Below are positions 1 to 7,191 of a stretch of 30,541 nucleotides of DNA, one piece after another. The notes under the pieces were generated by a model. That model had not been told where the DNA came from and ran no database searches. It was given only the letters and a program-made list of their open reading frames with translations. Numbering within the stretch: the first letter of the stretch is position 1; each line of letters starts with the position of its first letter. The stretch covers positions 1 through 30,541 of the IMG/VR virus record IMGVR_UViG_3300031857_000935. One strand, written 5' to 3'. A program made the translations under genes and the position numbers. This DNA is from a virus.

Positions 1-60
1 CCAAATTAGCGCCCACCAAATTAGCGCCCACCAAATTAGCGCCCTCCAAATTAGCGCCCT
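1..60. repeat. 15-bp tandem repeats, four copies
   Basis: The unit ccaaattagcgccc(a/t) is repeated four times head to tail with one variable base. Each copy encodes one pentapeptide unit (G-A-N-L-x) on the minus strand, so a gain or loss of copies would keep the reading frame. The array probably continues beyond the window edge. Confidence 0.95.
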
Positions 61-124
61 GCAAATTTTCTACGTTTAGCGAAAGTATTACTTTGTCGGT
101 AAATTGGTTTTTGATATTAAGCAT
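1..124 (-). CDS. Pentapeptide-repeat protein (N-terminal part, runs off the window)
   Basis: Reading the minus strand from the ATG at 124 gives 41 codons with no stop. About 20 unremarkable residues (MLNIKNQF...) lead into NLQGANLEGANLVGANLVGANL-type repeats, the A(N/D)LxG pattern of pentapeptide-repeat proteins, which fold into a right-handed quadrilateral beta-helix. Known members include DNA mimics that bind gyrase and many proteins of unknown role, so no function can be assigned. It follows the polymerase by 62 bases and has its own promoter-like site at 149-180. The 3' end is outside the window, so the full length is unknown. The family call is firm; the role is open. Confidence 0.8.
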   Translation of the reverse strand, partial: MLNIKNQFTDKVILSLNVENLQGANLEGANLVGANLVGANL

Positions 125-148
125 ATCGGTTAGGTTTAAATGAATAGT

Positions 149-180
149 CAATATTAAACTTTATTTAAATAATAACCAAA
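149..180 (-). promoter_or_regulatory. Bacteroidota-type promoter for the pentapeptide gene
   Basis: On the minus strand TTTG (177-180) is followed after exactly 20 bases by TAATATTG (149-156), close to the TTTG / TAnnTTTG pair of Bacteroidota housekeeping promoters. The ATG at 124 lies about 25 bases downstream. The boxes and spacing match the sites at 2930-2961 and 29008-29039. Confidence 0.6.
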
Positions 181-186
181 CAAACT

Positions 187-2130
187 TTAATCTTTTTGGT
201 AAAATTTCGAGGTAAACCCGTCAGCGCCTAGCGGTAAGCCTTCCGCCCAGGTCGGCGGTTCGCTCATTAGTTCGATCAGATCCGCGTACACTTTGCCCGC
301 TTTGGCCTCTGGCGCTTCGGCGATTACCTCATCATGGACGTGGGCGATTATGTCGATACCTGCTTTCGTGGCGCGTTCGATCGTAACGGCTAACAGGTCA
401 CGCGCCACGGCTTGCACTATGTTCTCGACCAGCTTACCGCCGTACGTATCCAAGGCGACCCAGCGGCGCGTCGTTTGGTCTACGCCCCAATACTTGACCA
501 CCTCGCCGCCGAAGCGGCTAGGCGCCAGACTGGCTTTCTGATAGACAAGGATTCGACCGGATGGCAAAGTAATAACCAGCGCCGCGCGCTTACCGGTACG
601 CCTTAACTCAAAAGTCAGGTTTTTGTACTTCAGCTTTTTGTTCGGGTTGTCGATTGCGTCCTTTGCCGCTTGGTCTACGCCACGCCAAAACGCCGCGATT
701 GCCGGGTTTGCTTTCCGCCAGCGGCTAACGATCAAACTCATTTCCGCCTCGGATAAACCCATCGATTCGCCGCCCATAGTTTTAAGCGCTCCGACGCCGC
801 CCTGGTAACCTAGCGCCAACTCCGCTATTTTCCCTTTCTGGCGGTACGGGCTACCCTTGTCGATACTTTCCAGCGGCACGCCAAACATAGCAGCCGCGGA
901 AGCTTCGTAAATTTTGCCGTGCGTTCGGAATACTTCTAGCCGCCACTTTTCGCCAGCCAGCCAAGCTAAAACCCGCGCTTCGATAGCTGAGAAGTCAGCT
1001 ATAAGCAGACGGTTACCCGGCGAAGGTATTAGCATAGTGCGCGTAAGTTCCTTTAAGACTTGCTGCGGGCTATCGTAAAGAAACTCCAGCGTATCAAAGT
1101 CGCCCTGCCTGACCAGTTCCCGCGCTTCGTCTAGCGTCGCCATGTAGTTACGCGGCAGGTTTTGTAATTGGATCCCGCGGCCCGCCCAGCGCCCAGTCCG
1201 ACCCGCGCCGTAGAATTGGAATAGACCACGCGCCCGACCGTCAGCGCAAAGGTAAGCGGCGGCCGCTTGGTACTTTTTAACCGACGTGTTGCTGGTCATC
1301 TGGCGCAGTTCTAACGCCCGCTTTACATCGCCCTGCGCGCCAGCCAGCATTTCATTAACGTCATCCTTCCGTAGGCTTGTTATGTCGTCGCCTGTTTGGT
1401 TCGTTAGCCAGCTGGCCAGCTGCGCGGGACTGTTTGGATTATCTAGACCGGTAAGCTTCCGCGCCTCCACCGTTAGGCGGTGCGTCGTTATCCGGTCAAG
1501 TTCGACGGCGTTCTTTACGAGTTCGGCGTCGATCCTTACGCCGCGGTCGTTTATAGCTTGGTCTATTAAATAGTTTTCTTGTTCGGTAAATTCAAAGGGC
1601 TGCAAAGCCTTGTATAGTTCGCGCGTCGTTTCGACGTCCTTAACCAGATAGTCTTTGAACGCCTGCCACTTATCCGGCGCGTCTTCTGGTCGGTTGCGTG
1701 TCCGCCCTCCGTTCGTTTTGGTAGGTGCGCACGGTATTGAAAAGAAACGGATAAGCGCCTTTCCGGCGGTGTCCTTCTGGATCGGTAAACCGACCGCGGC
1801 GCCTGCCTCTTCCAAGCTGGAAGGATAGCCGCAGTAAGCGGATCGTACCGCCGTACACGTCCAGCGGGGAAAGTCCCAGCCGCAGCGCTTAAGCGCTAAG
1901 CGTTCAAAGGCCGCATTGTGCGCTATCAGTTCGTCGGCTTGCTTGCAGACCTTCACGAAGGTGGTATAATCGCCGTAGCCGCCATCCCATTCGAACGTAA
2001 TAACCGGCCCTTCGTCGATAGCGTAGCCGACCAGCAGGATCTCGAAATTAGGGCTCTCGAAGTATGGGTAAACGCCCGACTTTTTAAGGTCGACGTCGGA
2101 GTAAGTCTCCAGATCAATATAAACTTTCAC
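187..2130 (-). CDS. Family A DNA polymerase with 3'-5' exonuclease
   Basis: The phage replicative polymerase, 647 residues. The exonuclease half shows Exo I (IDLET, D6 and E8), Exo II (AHNAAFE, about 70-76) and Exo III (YLVKD, Y161 and D165). The polymerase half shows RTGRW (311-315), motif A (LLIADFSAIEAR, 375-386, D379), motif B (RQKGKIAELALGYQGG, 430-445) and motif C (HDE, 599-601). All catalytic positions I can name are present, so it should be active; Exo II ends in Glu rather than Asp. The length is typical of the short phage Pol I type without a 5'-nuclease domain. The start is GTG at 2130, overlapping the stop of the small membrane protein gene as GTGA, which implies translational coupling. 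Confidence 0.95.
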   Translation of the reverse strand: MKVYIDLETYSDVDLKKSGVYPYFESPNFEILLVGYAIDEGPVITFEWDGGYGDYTTFVKVCKQADELIAHNAAFERLALKRCGWDFPRWTCTAVRSAYCGYPSSLEEAGAAVGLPIQKDTAGKALIRFFSIPCAPTKTNGGRTRNRPEDAPDKWQAFKDYLVKDVETTRELYKALQPFEFTEQENYLIDQAINDRGVRIDAELVKNAVELDRITTHRLTVEARKLTGLDNPNSPAQLASWLTNQTGDDITSLRKDDVNEMLAGAQGDVKRALELRQMTSNTSVKKYQAAAAYLCADGRARGLFQFYGAGRTGRWAGRGIQLQNLPRNYMATLDEARELVRQGDFDTLEFLYDSPQQVLKELTRTMLIPSPGNRLLIADFSAIEARVLAWLAGEKWRLEVFRTHGKIYEASAAAMFGVPLESIDKGSPYRQKGKIAELALGYQGGVGALKTMGGESMGLSEAEMSLIVSRWRKANPAIAAFWRGVDQAAKDAIDNPNKKLKYKNLTFELRRTGKRAALVITLPSGRILVYQKASLAPSRFGGEVVKYWGVDQTTRRWVALDTYGGKLVENIVQAVARDLLAVTIERATKAGIDIIAHVHDEVIAEAPEAKAGKVYADLIELMSEPPTWAEGLPLGADGFTSKFYQKD

Positions 2131-2309
2131 GGATTCCTAGGCTTCTTAGGATCTTCGACGACTAGGCAAACCACGTAAACTTGTCCGGCCATTAACAAAG
2201 ACATAACTAAACAGTCCCATCGGTCCACCTCTCCGAAGGTGTGCATCTGGTGGTAACAAATCGAACAATAAGCAATGATAAACGCGATTAGGGGAAGGAT
2301 AACTTTCAT
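2127..2309 (-). CDS. Small two-helix membrane protein coupled to the polymerase
   Basis: Sixty residues with two hydrophobic stretches (about 3-17 and 34-50) separated by a His/Cys-bearing loop (CSICYHQMH), and a charged, Pro-rich C-terminus. Its TGA overlaps the GTG start of the DNA polymerase by 4 bases, so it probably lies on the same message and may feed ribosomes into the polymerase frame. I do not recognise a family. The coupling and the membrane profile argue for a real gene; the role is unknown. Confidence 0.6.
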   Translation of the reverse strand: MKVILPLIAFIIAYCSICYHQMHTFGEVDRWDCLVMSLLMAGQVYVVCLVVEDPKKPRNP

Positions 2310-2331
2310 AGTTTTTTAGGGGTTAGGGGTT

Positions 2332-2360
2332 AAAAAGCCCGGACGAAACGCCCAGGCTTT
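2332..2360 (-). terminator. Rho-independent terminator after the ssDNA-binding gene
   Basis: On the minus strand AAAGCCTGG pairs with CCGGGCTTT (9 bp, one G-U) around a 9-base loop and runs into T residues. It lies 26 bases after the stop at 2386, which suggests most messages end before the membrane protein/polymerase pair. Confidence 0.7.
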
Positions 2361-2385
2361 AAGGTAACAAAACAACTCACTCAAA

Positions 2386-2892
2386 TCAAATTTCCTCCTC
2401 TTCGAAGTCGTCCGCGGACCATCCGCCGCCGCCTAGGTTGTCGTCGTCCTTCAGCTTTTGAATAGCGTTAAGGCCTACCGCTACGCCCTTGCCGTCGGGC
2501 CGTTCGTATGCGTATAGGTTGATTGATACCTTGCCCCACGCGCCGGAGTATACATCCTCTTCGTCCAAAATCTCTTCGCGGCTTGCATTCAGCAAACCGG
2601 GCTTTCTGGCTGACTTGCAATTAAGAAACATCATGCCGGCAAAGTTCGGATCGTCTTTGTCTTCGTCGCCGTCCCTTAATGGCAGCTTAATGCCTTTCGG
2701 CTTCTTCGCGCCCCACTTCGCCACTATCGCGGCCTCTACGGCTGCTTCGATTTTGGCCAGCGTCGCCTTATCCTTTTTAGGAATCAACAGGCAGGCTTTG
2801 TAAAACTTTTTGCCCTGGTCGTCTGTCTCGGGCTGCCATACTTTCAGGTAAGAAAGTCTTACTAAACCGGTTACTACTTTTGTCTCGCTCAT
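2386..2892 (-). CDS. DUF2815-type single-stranded DNA-binding protein
   Basis: 168 residues. The N-terminus (TGLVRLSYLKVWQP...KKFYKACLLIPK) and the ending (VSINLYAY...GVAVGLNAIQKLKDDD followed by GGGGW and an acidic DDFEEEEI tail) match DUF2815 proteins, which are OB-fold, gp2.5-like ssDNA-binding proteins of phage replication modules. The acidic C-terminus is the usual site for recruiting polymerase and helicase. It sits beside a DUF2800 nuclease and a family A polymerase, the standard companions. It has its own promoter-like site at 2930-2961 and a terminator at 2332-2360, so it may be made in larger amounts than its neighbours, as expected for a stoichiometric binding protein. Confidence 0.85.
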   Translation of the reverse strand: MSETKVVTGLVRLSYLKVWQPETDDQGKKFYKACLLIPKKDKATLAKIEAAVEAAIVAKWGAKKPKGIKLPLRDGDEDKDDPNFAGMMFLNCKSARKPGLLNASREEILDEEDVYSGAWGKVSINLYAYERPDGKGVAVGLNAIQKLKDDDNLGGGGWSADDFEEEEI

Positions 2893-2929
2893 CGCTTTAA
2901 CGTTTTAGGATTTGAAATAAAATTGAATT

Positions 2930-2961
2930 TAATATTAAATATAATTTGACTAATTACCAAA
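2930..2961 (-). promoter_or_regulatory. Bacteroidota-type promoter for the ssDNA-binding gene
   Basis: Minus-strand TTTG (2958-2961), a 20-base spacer, then TAATATTA (2930-2937). The ATG at 2892 is about 38 bases downstream of the -7 box. TTTGGT and TTTAATATT are shared with the sites at 149-180 and 29008-29039. Confidence 0.6.
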
Positions 2962-2962
2962 T

Positions 2963-3214
2963 TTATTTTGCTTTTTGTTTTTCAAAAGCTTTTTTAATCA
3001 GTACCGACGTCATCGGCTGCGCTGGGCAAATCTTTTGATAAAACGCGCTACCGATGCGGTTACTTCTCAGTTGCTGGAGTTCCGGCGTTTCGCTAGGCCC
3101 AACGTAACGGCTATATGGGCTAAAATAACCGTTAAGCATAATTCGCGCTTCGATATCCTTAAAAGCACGGATGGTCGCCTTTACGGCGCTTGTGGTTCTG
3201 TTCTTAGTTCTCAT
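2963..3214 (-). CDS. Small basic protein of unknown function
   Basis: Taking the ATG at 3214 gives 83 residues; a TTG two codons upstream is possible but less likely. The N-terminus is strongly basic (MRTKNRTTSAVKATIRAFK) and the C-terminus again Lys-rich (KKAFEKQKAK). The start overlaps the end of the DUF2800 gene by 11 bases, so it is part of that operon. I see no recognised domain. The charge would suit a nucleic-acid-binding role within the replication module, but that is inference only. Confidence 0.65.
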   Translation of the reverse strand: MRTKNRTTSAVKATIRAFKDIEARIMLNGYFSPYSRYVGPSETPELQQLRSNRIGSAFYQKICPAQPMTSVLIKKAFEKQKAK

Positions 3215-4391
3215 TTTCAAAATCGTTTTTGTGGTTCAAATCAAATACTGGCCGCGGATCGTCCGCCGTTACTAAAGTAGGTTTCCCCGCGGGCTTAACG
3301 ATGTACGGACCGACCACCGCTTCAAAGTCTGCTTTGCCTAACATCTTGGTAAGATCGGTTAGGCCTTTCAGCTTTACGTTCGTGAAGCGTTCCGGTAGAA
3401 AGCCCGCGCCTTCCAGCGCTGCGGCGACGGCGTCCTCGTCGGTTATCTGGCGGACGCTTCGGCCTTCGACCAGCTTAAGCCCCTGCCACGCCTTACCGGC
3501 TAACGCTTCGGCCTTCACGTAGTCCGTCACTTTGCCCAGCCATTTAGTGAAAAGGTCGGCGCGTTCGTAAATGTCGACCAGATCCGCGTCGGAAAGCAGC
3601 GTCGGTTCCGTGAAGTCGTGCGCGGCTAGCTTTAGGTTTTCTTCGGCTAACGCGCGGCAGCGGCTTGCTACTTTGCAAAAATGGCAATGCGTCCCCGGTA
3701 CGAAATCGCCTTTACCTTCGAAGGCCAGCGCGGCTTTTGGCTTGACGACTTCTTCCGCCCAGGTTAACAGTTCGTCGACGCTTAGCAGGAACTCCGACGG
3801 GCTGCTTACCCGCGGTTGGTGTATAGCTAAAACGACGTCTTGCAGGTCGTACAGTATCCCGTGTTTCTCCACGGCGCCAAGGCCGTAAAGCTTCAGCTGG
3901 GGGTTCTCCATAGCGCTAACGCGAACACCTCGCCCAAACTTTAGATCTATTACGTACAGGCGCGACGCGGCCAAGATTACCACGTCGTTCGTGCCGTATC
4001 CTTCAGGCACGTAAGCCGACAGGTCTACTTTGTCTTCGATGTGGATCTCGGCGAATGGATCCGCCGTTTTAGCATCTCGCCAAACATCCAGCACGTAACC
4101 GACGTAAGCCTCCACGGCTTCCAAGTTATCCGCGCTAAAATACTCGCTATTGATCAGATCGGCTTTCCGTTCGGCGTATTCGCTAAGCGTTAAGCGGTCT
4201 AGCGCGTAGCGCAGTTCGACCTCCGCTAGTTCGTGCGCCCATGTCCCCTCCTTCGCGTAGTCGCTGCCGTCGTCATTGCCCGCCTCGTCTTCCAGCCTAG
4301 CGCTAGGCGTACAAGTCAGCCAGCGGTAAGCGCCCGAAGCGGATAGCAGGGCGTGCGCCCTGCCTCCGTGGTTTATGTCCTTTGCGCTCAT
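3204..4391 (-). CDS. DUF2800 family PD-(D/E)XK nuclease (Cas4/RecB-like)
   Basis: 395 residues. It opens with a sequence around GGRAHALLSASGAYRWLTCTPSA typical of DUF2800. The nuclease core is visible as TWAHELAE (H53, E54), GTNDVV (D136), VIDLKFG (D149 and K151) and the QLKLYG helix (165-170). A later cluster THCHFCKVASRC (C236, C239, C245) could, with one further Cys, hold an iron-sulfur cluster as in AddB and Cas4. Such proteins probably act as exonucleases in phage recombination-linked replication beside DUF2815 and Pol I. The ATG shares one base with the upstream stop (TAATG), so translation is coupled. Confidence 0.85.
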   Translation of the reverse strand: MSAKDINHGGRAHALLSASGAYRWLTCTPSARLEDEAGNDDGSDYAKEGTWAHELAEVELRYALDRLTLSEYAERKADLINSEYFSADNLEAVEAYVGYVLDVWRDAKTADPFAEIHIEDKVDLSAYVPEGYGTNDVVILAASRLYVIDLKFGRGVRVSAMENPQLKLYGLGAVEKHGILYDLQDVVLAIHQPRVSSPSEFLLSVDELLTWAEEVVKPKAALAFEGKGDFVPGTHCHFCKVASRCRALAEENLKLAAHDFTEPTLLSDADLVDIYERADLFTKWLGKVTDYVKAEALAGKAWQGLKLVEGRSVRQITDEDAVAAALEGAGFLPERFTNVKLKGLTDLTKMLGKADFEAVVGPYIVKPAGKPTLVTADDPRPVFDLNHKNDFENEN

Positions 4392-4951
4392 TAGTCTAAG
4401 CTTTGAAGAAAATTATAAAACGCCTCGTATTGATGCTCCGCCAAGTCGGGCGTTTTGGTGACGCCAAAATCCTCCTTTAGCTTAAACTTCATAATTTGCA
4501 GGTGCAAATCTTTTTTCTCAGCTACGGCACGGCGTACGTCGTCCAGCGTAATTTTGGAAGGCTTCGGCGCTGCTTCCGGTTCTTCTTCAGCGGCTTGGTT
4601 ATCTACTTCCGCCGCTTCGCTTTCTGCCGCTTCGGCTGGCTCGCTTTCCGCGCTATTGTCCGCCTTCATTTCAGCAGCCGTTCGGCGTCTGCGCTTCGGC
4701 TTGTCTTCTTCCGTCGGTTCGGCGTTTGTTGTGCTTACCGTTGCGGGGTCCGGCTTGAAAGTTGATAGGGACACCGTTTCGGAATTGCTTCGTGTTTGAG
4801 TGCCATAAAGCACTACGGGCGCCTCGGTATGTGTTGGCATTTCGACCGTTTCGGCTCCCGCTAAAGTTAGGGCGAAATTGGCTAGCGCTTGCATTTGCGT
4901 GCGGTTGTCTGCGCTAAGCGTAAGGCTTAGCTTTACTTTGTTCTCACTCAT
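4391..4951 (-). CDS. Acidic, low-complexity replication-module protein
   Basis: 186 residues in three parts: an ordered N-terminus (about 1-50), a long Ala/Glu/Pro-rich linker with a basic KPKRRRRTAAEMK patch (about 83-96), and a C-terminal helical segment ITLDDVRRAVAEKKD...FGVTKTPDLAEHQYEAFYNFL. That C-terminal pattern recurs at the ends of phage recombination and ssDNA-annealing proteins. It lies between the HTH-like gene and the DUF2800 nuclease and is coupled to the latter, so it is probably an accessory of DNA replication or recombination. I cannot name a family. The middle looks disordered. Confidence 0.7.
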   Translation of the reverse strand: MSENKVKLSLTLSADNRTQMQALANFALTLAGAETVEMPTHTEAPVVLYGTQTRSNSETVSLSTFKPDPATVSTTNAEPTEEDKPKRRRRTAAEMKADNSAESEPAEAAESEAAEVDNQAAEEEPEAAPKPSKITLDDVRRAVAEKKDLHLQIMKFKLKEDFGVTKTPDLAEHQYEAFYNFLQSLD

Positions 4952-4963
4952 AGGAATATAAAT

Positions 4964-5365
4964 TTAGGTTAGTTTATCTATTGCCGTTTCGACTAACGCA
5001 AGGAACGCGCGGACGGTCGTAGCCTCTTCGTCGATTACGTAGCTGCCAAGGTCTACCACGCCCAAAGACGTCGCGCTGGTTATTGTGAAAAAGCCAGCGC
5101 CGGGCGTGTAGCTTACTCGCAGTTCGCCTTTCGCCAAGGTTATACCGGACGCGTCGATTTTACCCGACCAGCTAAGCCCTAGCAGGTCGTCCGTGGTTCG
5201 CCCCGTCAGGATAGCCAAAACGCGCAGCTGGTCCGCGTCAAGCGTTCCGCCGCGTGCCAGTACGCGGTTAAGCGCGTTATACGGGTGCTTGTTACCCGGA
5301 AACAGGCGGGCCGCCACGTAGTCTATCCGCAGTCCGCTTTCGTCGATTATTTTCGATAGGTTCAT
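4964..5365 (-). CDS. Putative HTH-containing regulator or replication accessory protein
   Basis: 133 residues. The first 65 (MNLSKIIDESGLRIDYVAARLFPG...ALNRVLARGGTLDADQLRVLAILTGRTTDDLLGLSW) follow the spacing of an XRE-like helix-turn-helix domain. The remainder is beta-rich with an acidic, helical end. It is the first gene of the replication transcription unit and has a promoter-like site at 5386-5416 just upstream, so autoregulation is a reasonable guess. The HTH assignment rests on pattern only; the C-terminal part is not recognised. Confidence 0.65.
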   Translation of the reverse strand: MNLSKIIDESGLRIDYVAARLFPGNKHPYNALNRVLARGGTLDADQLRVLAILTGRTTDDLLGLSWSGKIDASGITLAKGELRVSYTPGAGFFTITSATSLGVVDLGSYVIDEEATTVRAFLALVETAIDKLT

Positions 5366-5385
5366 ATTTTTAACTTTGTTTAATG

Positions 5386-5416
5386 CAAAGCTAAAAAAGG
5401 TTTAATAAAAACCAAA
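5386..5416 (-). promoter_or_regulatory. Bacteroidota-type promoter for the replication operon
   Basis: Minus-strand TTTG (5413-5416) and, 19 bases on, TAGCTTTG (5386-5393), a perfect TAnnTTTG. The ATG at 5365 is about 21 bases downstream. It is the best -7 match in the window. Confidence 0.65.
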
Positions 5417-5509
5417 AGATTTTTTAAAAAATAGTCGCTTTGCTTCTTAAGCGCTTGATTATTCGTTAGTTTTAGTTTCTCATAGTGGTTAACGGGTTAG
5501 GACTATTCT

Positions 5510-5538
5510 AAAAGCGGGCGCAAAGTGTCCGCTTTTTT
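5510..5538 (+). terminator. Terminator-like hairpin just before the plus-strand ORF
   Basis: AAAAGCGG (5510-5517) pairs with CCGCTTTT (5529-5536) and the T run extends to 5538, the form of an intrinsic terminator on the plus strand. It ends 4 bases before the ATG at 5543, so it could act as an attenuator, or end a short upstream plus-strand RNA. The minus-strand version has only TTTT and would be weaker. Confidence 0.6.
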
Positions 5539-5542
5539 CGAT

Positions 5543-5704
5543 ATGAATAAAATCTATCTACTCATCACCGGCGAAAAAATACGCGCGTTTTATTCGCTTC
5601 GGCGGCTCGGCAAAGAGGCCGGACTGGTCATTAAAAAAGAAGACCTGCCATTAACGGCAGGCCCTGTAAAAATAATAGCGGTCGACGTTGATACTATGCT
5701 TTAG
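5543..5704 (+). CDS. 53-residue plus-strand ORF of unknown function
   Basis: ATG at 5543, TAG at 5702-5704. The product begins MNKIYLLITGEKIRAFYSLRRL and continues through KEAGLVIKKEDLP, a protein-like mix with alternating hydrophobic strand residues followed by a basic helix. It is one of only four small genes I find on the plus strand. Its end overlaps the end of the convergent minus-strand gene at 5694 by 11 bases, and its body contains that gene's terminator (5633-5661). The hairpin directly upstream could regulate it. I have an impression of similar short ORFs in Bacteroidota mobile elements but cannot confirm it. Moderate confidence that it is translated. Confidence 0.5.
   Translation: MNKIYLLITGEKIRAFYSLRRLGKEAGLVIKKEDLPLTAGPVKIIAVDVDTML
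5633..5661 (-). terminator. Rho-independent terminator at the end of the lysis operon
   Basis: On the minus strand CCTGCC pairs with GGCAGG around GTTAAT, followed by TCTTC and six T residues. It lies about 33 bases past the stop at 5694 and inside the convergent plus-strand ORF. Confidence 0.7.
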
Positions 5705-6155
5705 CCTCTTTAGTTTCGGCGTAGACCATTTGGGCCAGCGCTGCCGCTTCGGCTAGGCTTATTTTCCCGTCGCTAAGCGCCGCGTTTAGTTCAGCGGAAA
5801 AGGCTAAATAGAAAGATCCGCGAAGGCTTGGCGCAAGCGTCCGCAGCCTTGCAATAATTACCGCCACGGCGTCCGCGTTTTTATCGTTCTCCTTCAGCGC
5901 TCCGAAAATTACGGCTAGCTTTTTCGATACTATTGGTAGGACTTTACGGAGCGCGGCCAGCGCCACGTCGTCCGCCTTGCCTGGGATCAGTTCTACGACC
6001 GTTCCGGCTGCGTCGCTTTCCACGATTGCTTTTAACCGCGCCGTTACTTCGACGGCTAGGCTAGCGTTTACGCGAAGCGCTTCGAACGCCTTACCGGTCG
6101 CCCTCTTAAGGAACGCGCCGATTTGCTTAATTAAGTTTCTCATAAATTTTATCAT
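5694..6155 (-). CDS. Helical lysis-module protein of unknown function
   Basis: 153 residues, or 149 from the second ATG at 6143. The N-terminus is basic and amphipathic (MRNLIKQIGAFLKRATGKAF), the rest Ala-rich and helical. Near the C-terminus LSDGKISLAEAAALAQMVY resembles the small helical proteins often found beside holin and endolysin genes in Bacteroidota phages. It follows the M15 peptidase by 5 bases and is the last gene before a terminator, so it belongs to the lysis operon. No catalytic motif is visible. Confidence 0.65.
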   Translation of the reverse strand: MIKFMRNLIKQIGAFLKRATGKAFEALRVNASLAVEVTARLKAIVESDAAGTVVELIPGKADDVALAALRKVLPIVSKKLAVIFGALKENDKNADAVAVIIARLRTLAPSLRGSFYLAFSAELNAALSDGKISLAEAAALAQMVYAETKEAKA

Positions 6156-6160
6156 TTGGT

Positions 6161-6544
6161 TTATTTCTTATTGCCCCAGCGGATCCGCTTTCCGCGCGTG
6201 TCGTAATGCACCCAAGACGCGTAAAGGCCTAGCCCGCCTTCCCGCATTTTACCAGCCTTAATGAGTTCTTCGATAGCCGCGTAAATGTCCGCAGGCGTTA
6301 CGCCCGGCACGGCGATATCCGCCGCCTGCCCTGTCACGTGGAAACTCTTAAGCGCTCCGCCTATCTTCAGATTATGTTCGGCGCTTCGGTAGCCCGACTT
6401 AATATCGATAGGCTTGTCTAAGTGGTCGCGAAGGACTTGCAGCTGGTCCGCTAAAATTTGCAGGTTAGCCGTTACGCTTTCTGGGAAAGCGGCGCCGTCC
6501 TTGGATGCGAACTCTGACAGATCGAAATTAATGGATAGTCTCAT
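6161..6544 (-). CDS. Peptidase M15 family endolysin
   Basis: 127 residues, the size of a free-standing M15 (YcbK/VanY-like) domain. The zinc-site pattern is complete: SGYRS (50-54), SFHVTGQAADI with H69 and D76, and SWVHYDTRG with H113. These enzymes cut peptide stems of peptidoglycan, and in phages they open the host cell wall at lysis. No signal peptide is present, so release to the wall would depend on a holin. Its ATG overlaps the stop of the holin-like gene by 4 bases (ATGA), supporting a lysis cassette. Confidence 0.88.
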   Translation of the reverse strand: MRLSINFDLSEFASKDGAAFPESVTANLQILADQLQVLRDHLDKPIDIKSGYRSAEHNLKIGGALKSFHVTGQAADIAVPGVTPADIYAAIEELIKAGKMREGGLGLYASWVHYDTRGKRIRWGNKK

Positions 6545-7065
6545 GTCTCGTTATTTTGTTCTTTGTCGTTCAGGCCTTCGCCGCTATTGAGTTTTTTTAT
6601 TGCGTTGCTCACGCCTTGGTATATGATCGCCCGCAGCGCGTTGATTAGCATTTCAACAAGGTCCTTATTCACGTAATTTTTACGGCGCTTGATGCTTAAC
6701 AGGTTCGTGTAGCAGCTTACCGCGTCGTTTCCGATTAGCGTCCACATAGTGGTAAGAACAAAAATATTAAGATCGTAGCCCGCCAGCGCACCGGTAAGCG
6801 CAAGGCTGAGCGGGATAAACAGAATCGCGATTTTCGTACCTACGCCCGCCCAGAATTTAGATTTCGATACTTCGGACCAGCCGAAAACGACTATCGTTTT
6901 CCATACGCCTAAAAGCGTATCGGAGACCATAAAAAACCAAAGCAGGGTTATCAACCCATAACTGACGCCCAAAAACGTCATCGAAGAAATTAAGGCCAGC
7001 TTAGCGGCTAAATAGCTTTGTTCGCTAGCGGCCAGCGCCGCGTCGCTTGGGTTGGTTTCAAGCAT
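6541..7065 (-). CDS. Holin-like membrane protein
   Basis: 174 residues with several hydrophobic segments (about 22-48, 53-62, 76-93 and 98-112) and charged ends. The segment DTLLGVWKT...SEVSKSKFWAGVGTKIAILFIPL fits the pattern of the phage_holin_4 (toxin secretion/lysis) family, in which an early Asp-x-x-x-G helix is followed by a Ser-Lys-rich loop and a GxxxK helix. It is translationally coupled to the M15 endolysin downstream and heads its own unit behind the promoter-like site at 7094-7125. The long charged C-terminal tail (about 125-174) is cytoplasmic if the usual topology holds. Confidence 0.75.
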   Translation of the reverse strand: MLETNPSDAALAASEQSYLAAKLALISSMTFLGVSYGLITLLWFFMVSDTLLGVWKTIVVFGWSEVSKSKFWAGVGTKIAILFIPLSLALTGALAGYDLNIFVLTTMWTLIGNDAVSCYTNLLSIKRRKNYVNKDLVEMLINALRAIIYQGVSNAIKKLNSGEGLNDKEQNNET

Positions 7066-7093
7066 TAGAAAAAGAGTAACTCGTTGGTTATTC

Positions 7094-7125
7094 GAAAACT
7101 AAATAAAAAGTAACTTTCGAACAAA
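7094..7125 (-). promoter_or_regulatory. Bacteroidota-type promoter for the lysis operon
   Basis: Minus-strand TTTG (7122-7125), 20 bases, then TAGTTTTC (7094-7101), one base off TAnnTTTG. The holin ATG at 7065 is about 29 bases downstream. It lies between a strong terminator and the holin gene, where a promoter is needed. Confidence 0.55.
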
Positions 7126-7147
7126 GTAATTACCCAAAAAACTGCAT

Positions 7148-7176
7148 AAAAAAAACGGCCTGCCGAAGCAGGTCGT
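7148..7176 (-). terminator. Strong terminator at the end of the fibre operon
   Basis: On the minus strand ACGACCTGC pairs with GCAGGCCGT (one non-Watson-Crick position) around a TTCG tetraloop, followed by eight T residues. It lies 16 bases after the stop of the 64-residue gene and separates the structural genes from lysis. Confidence 0.85.
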
Positions 7177-7191
7177 TTCTAGTTAGTGGCT

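Noticed and set aside
1-60. CRISPR-like short repeats
   Set aside because: The copies are directly adjacent with no spacers and encode pentapeptide repeats.
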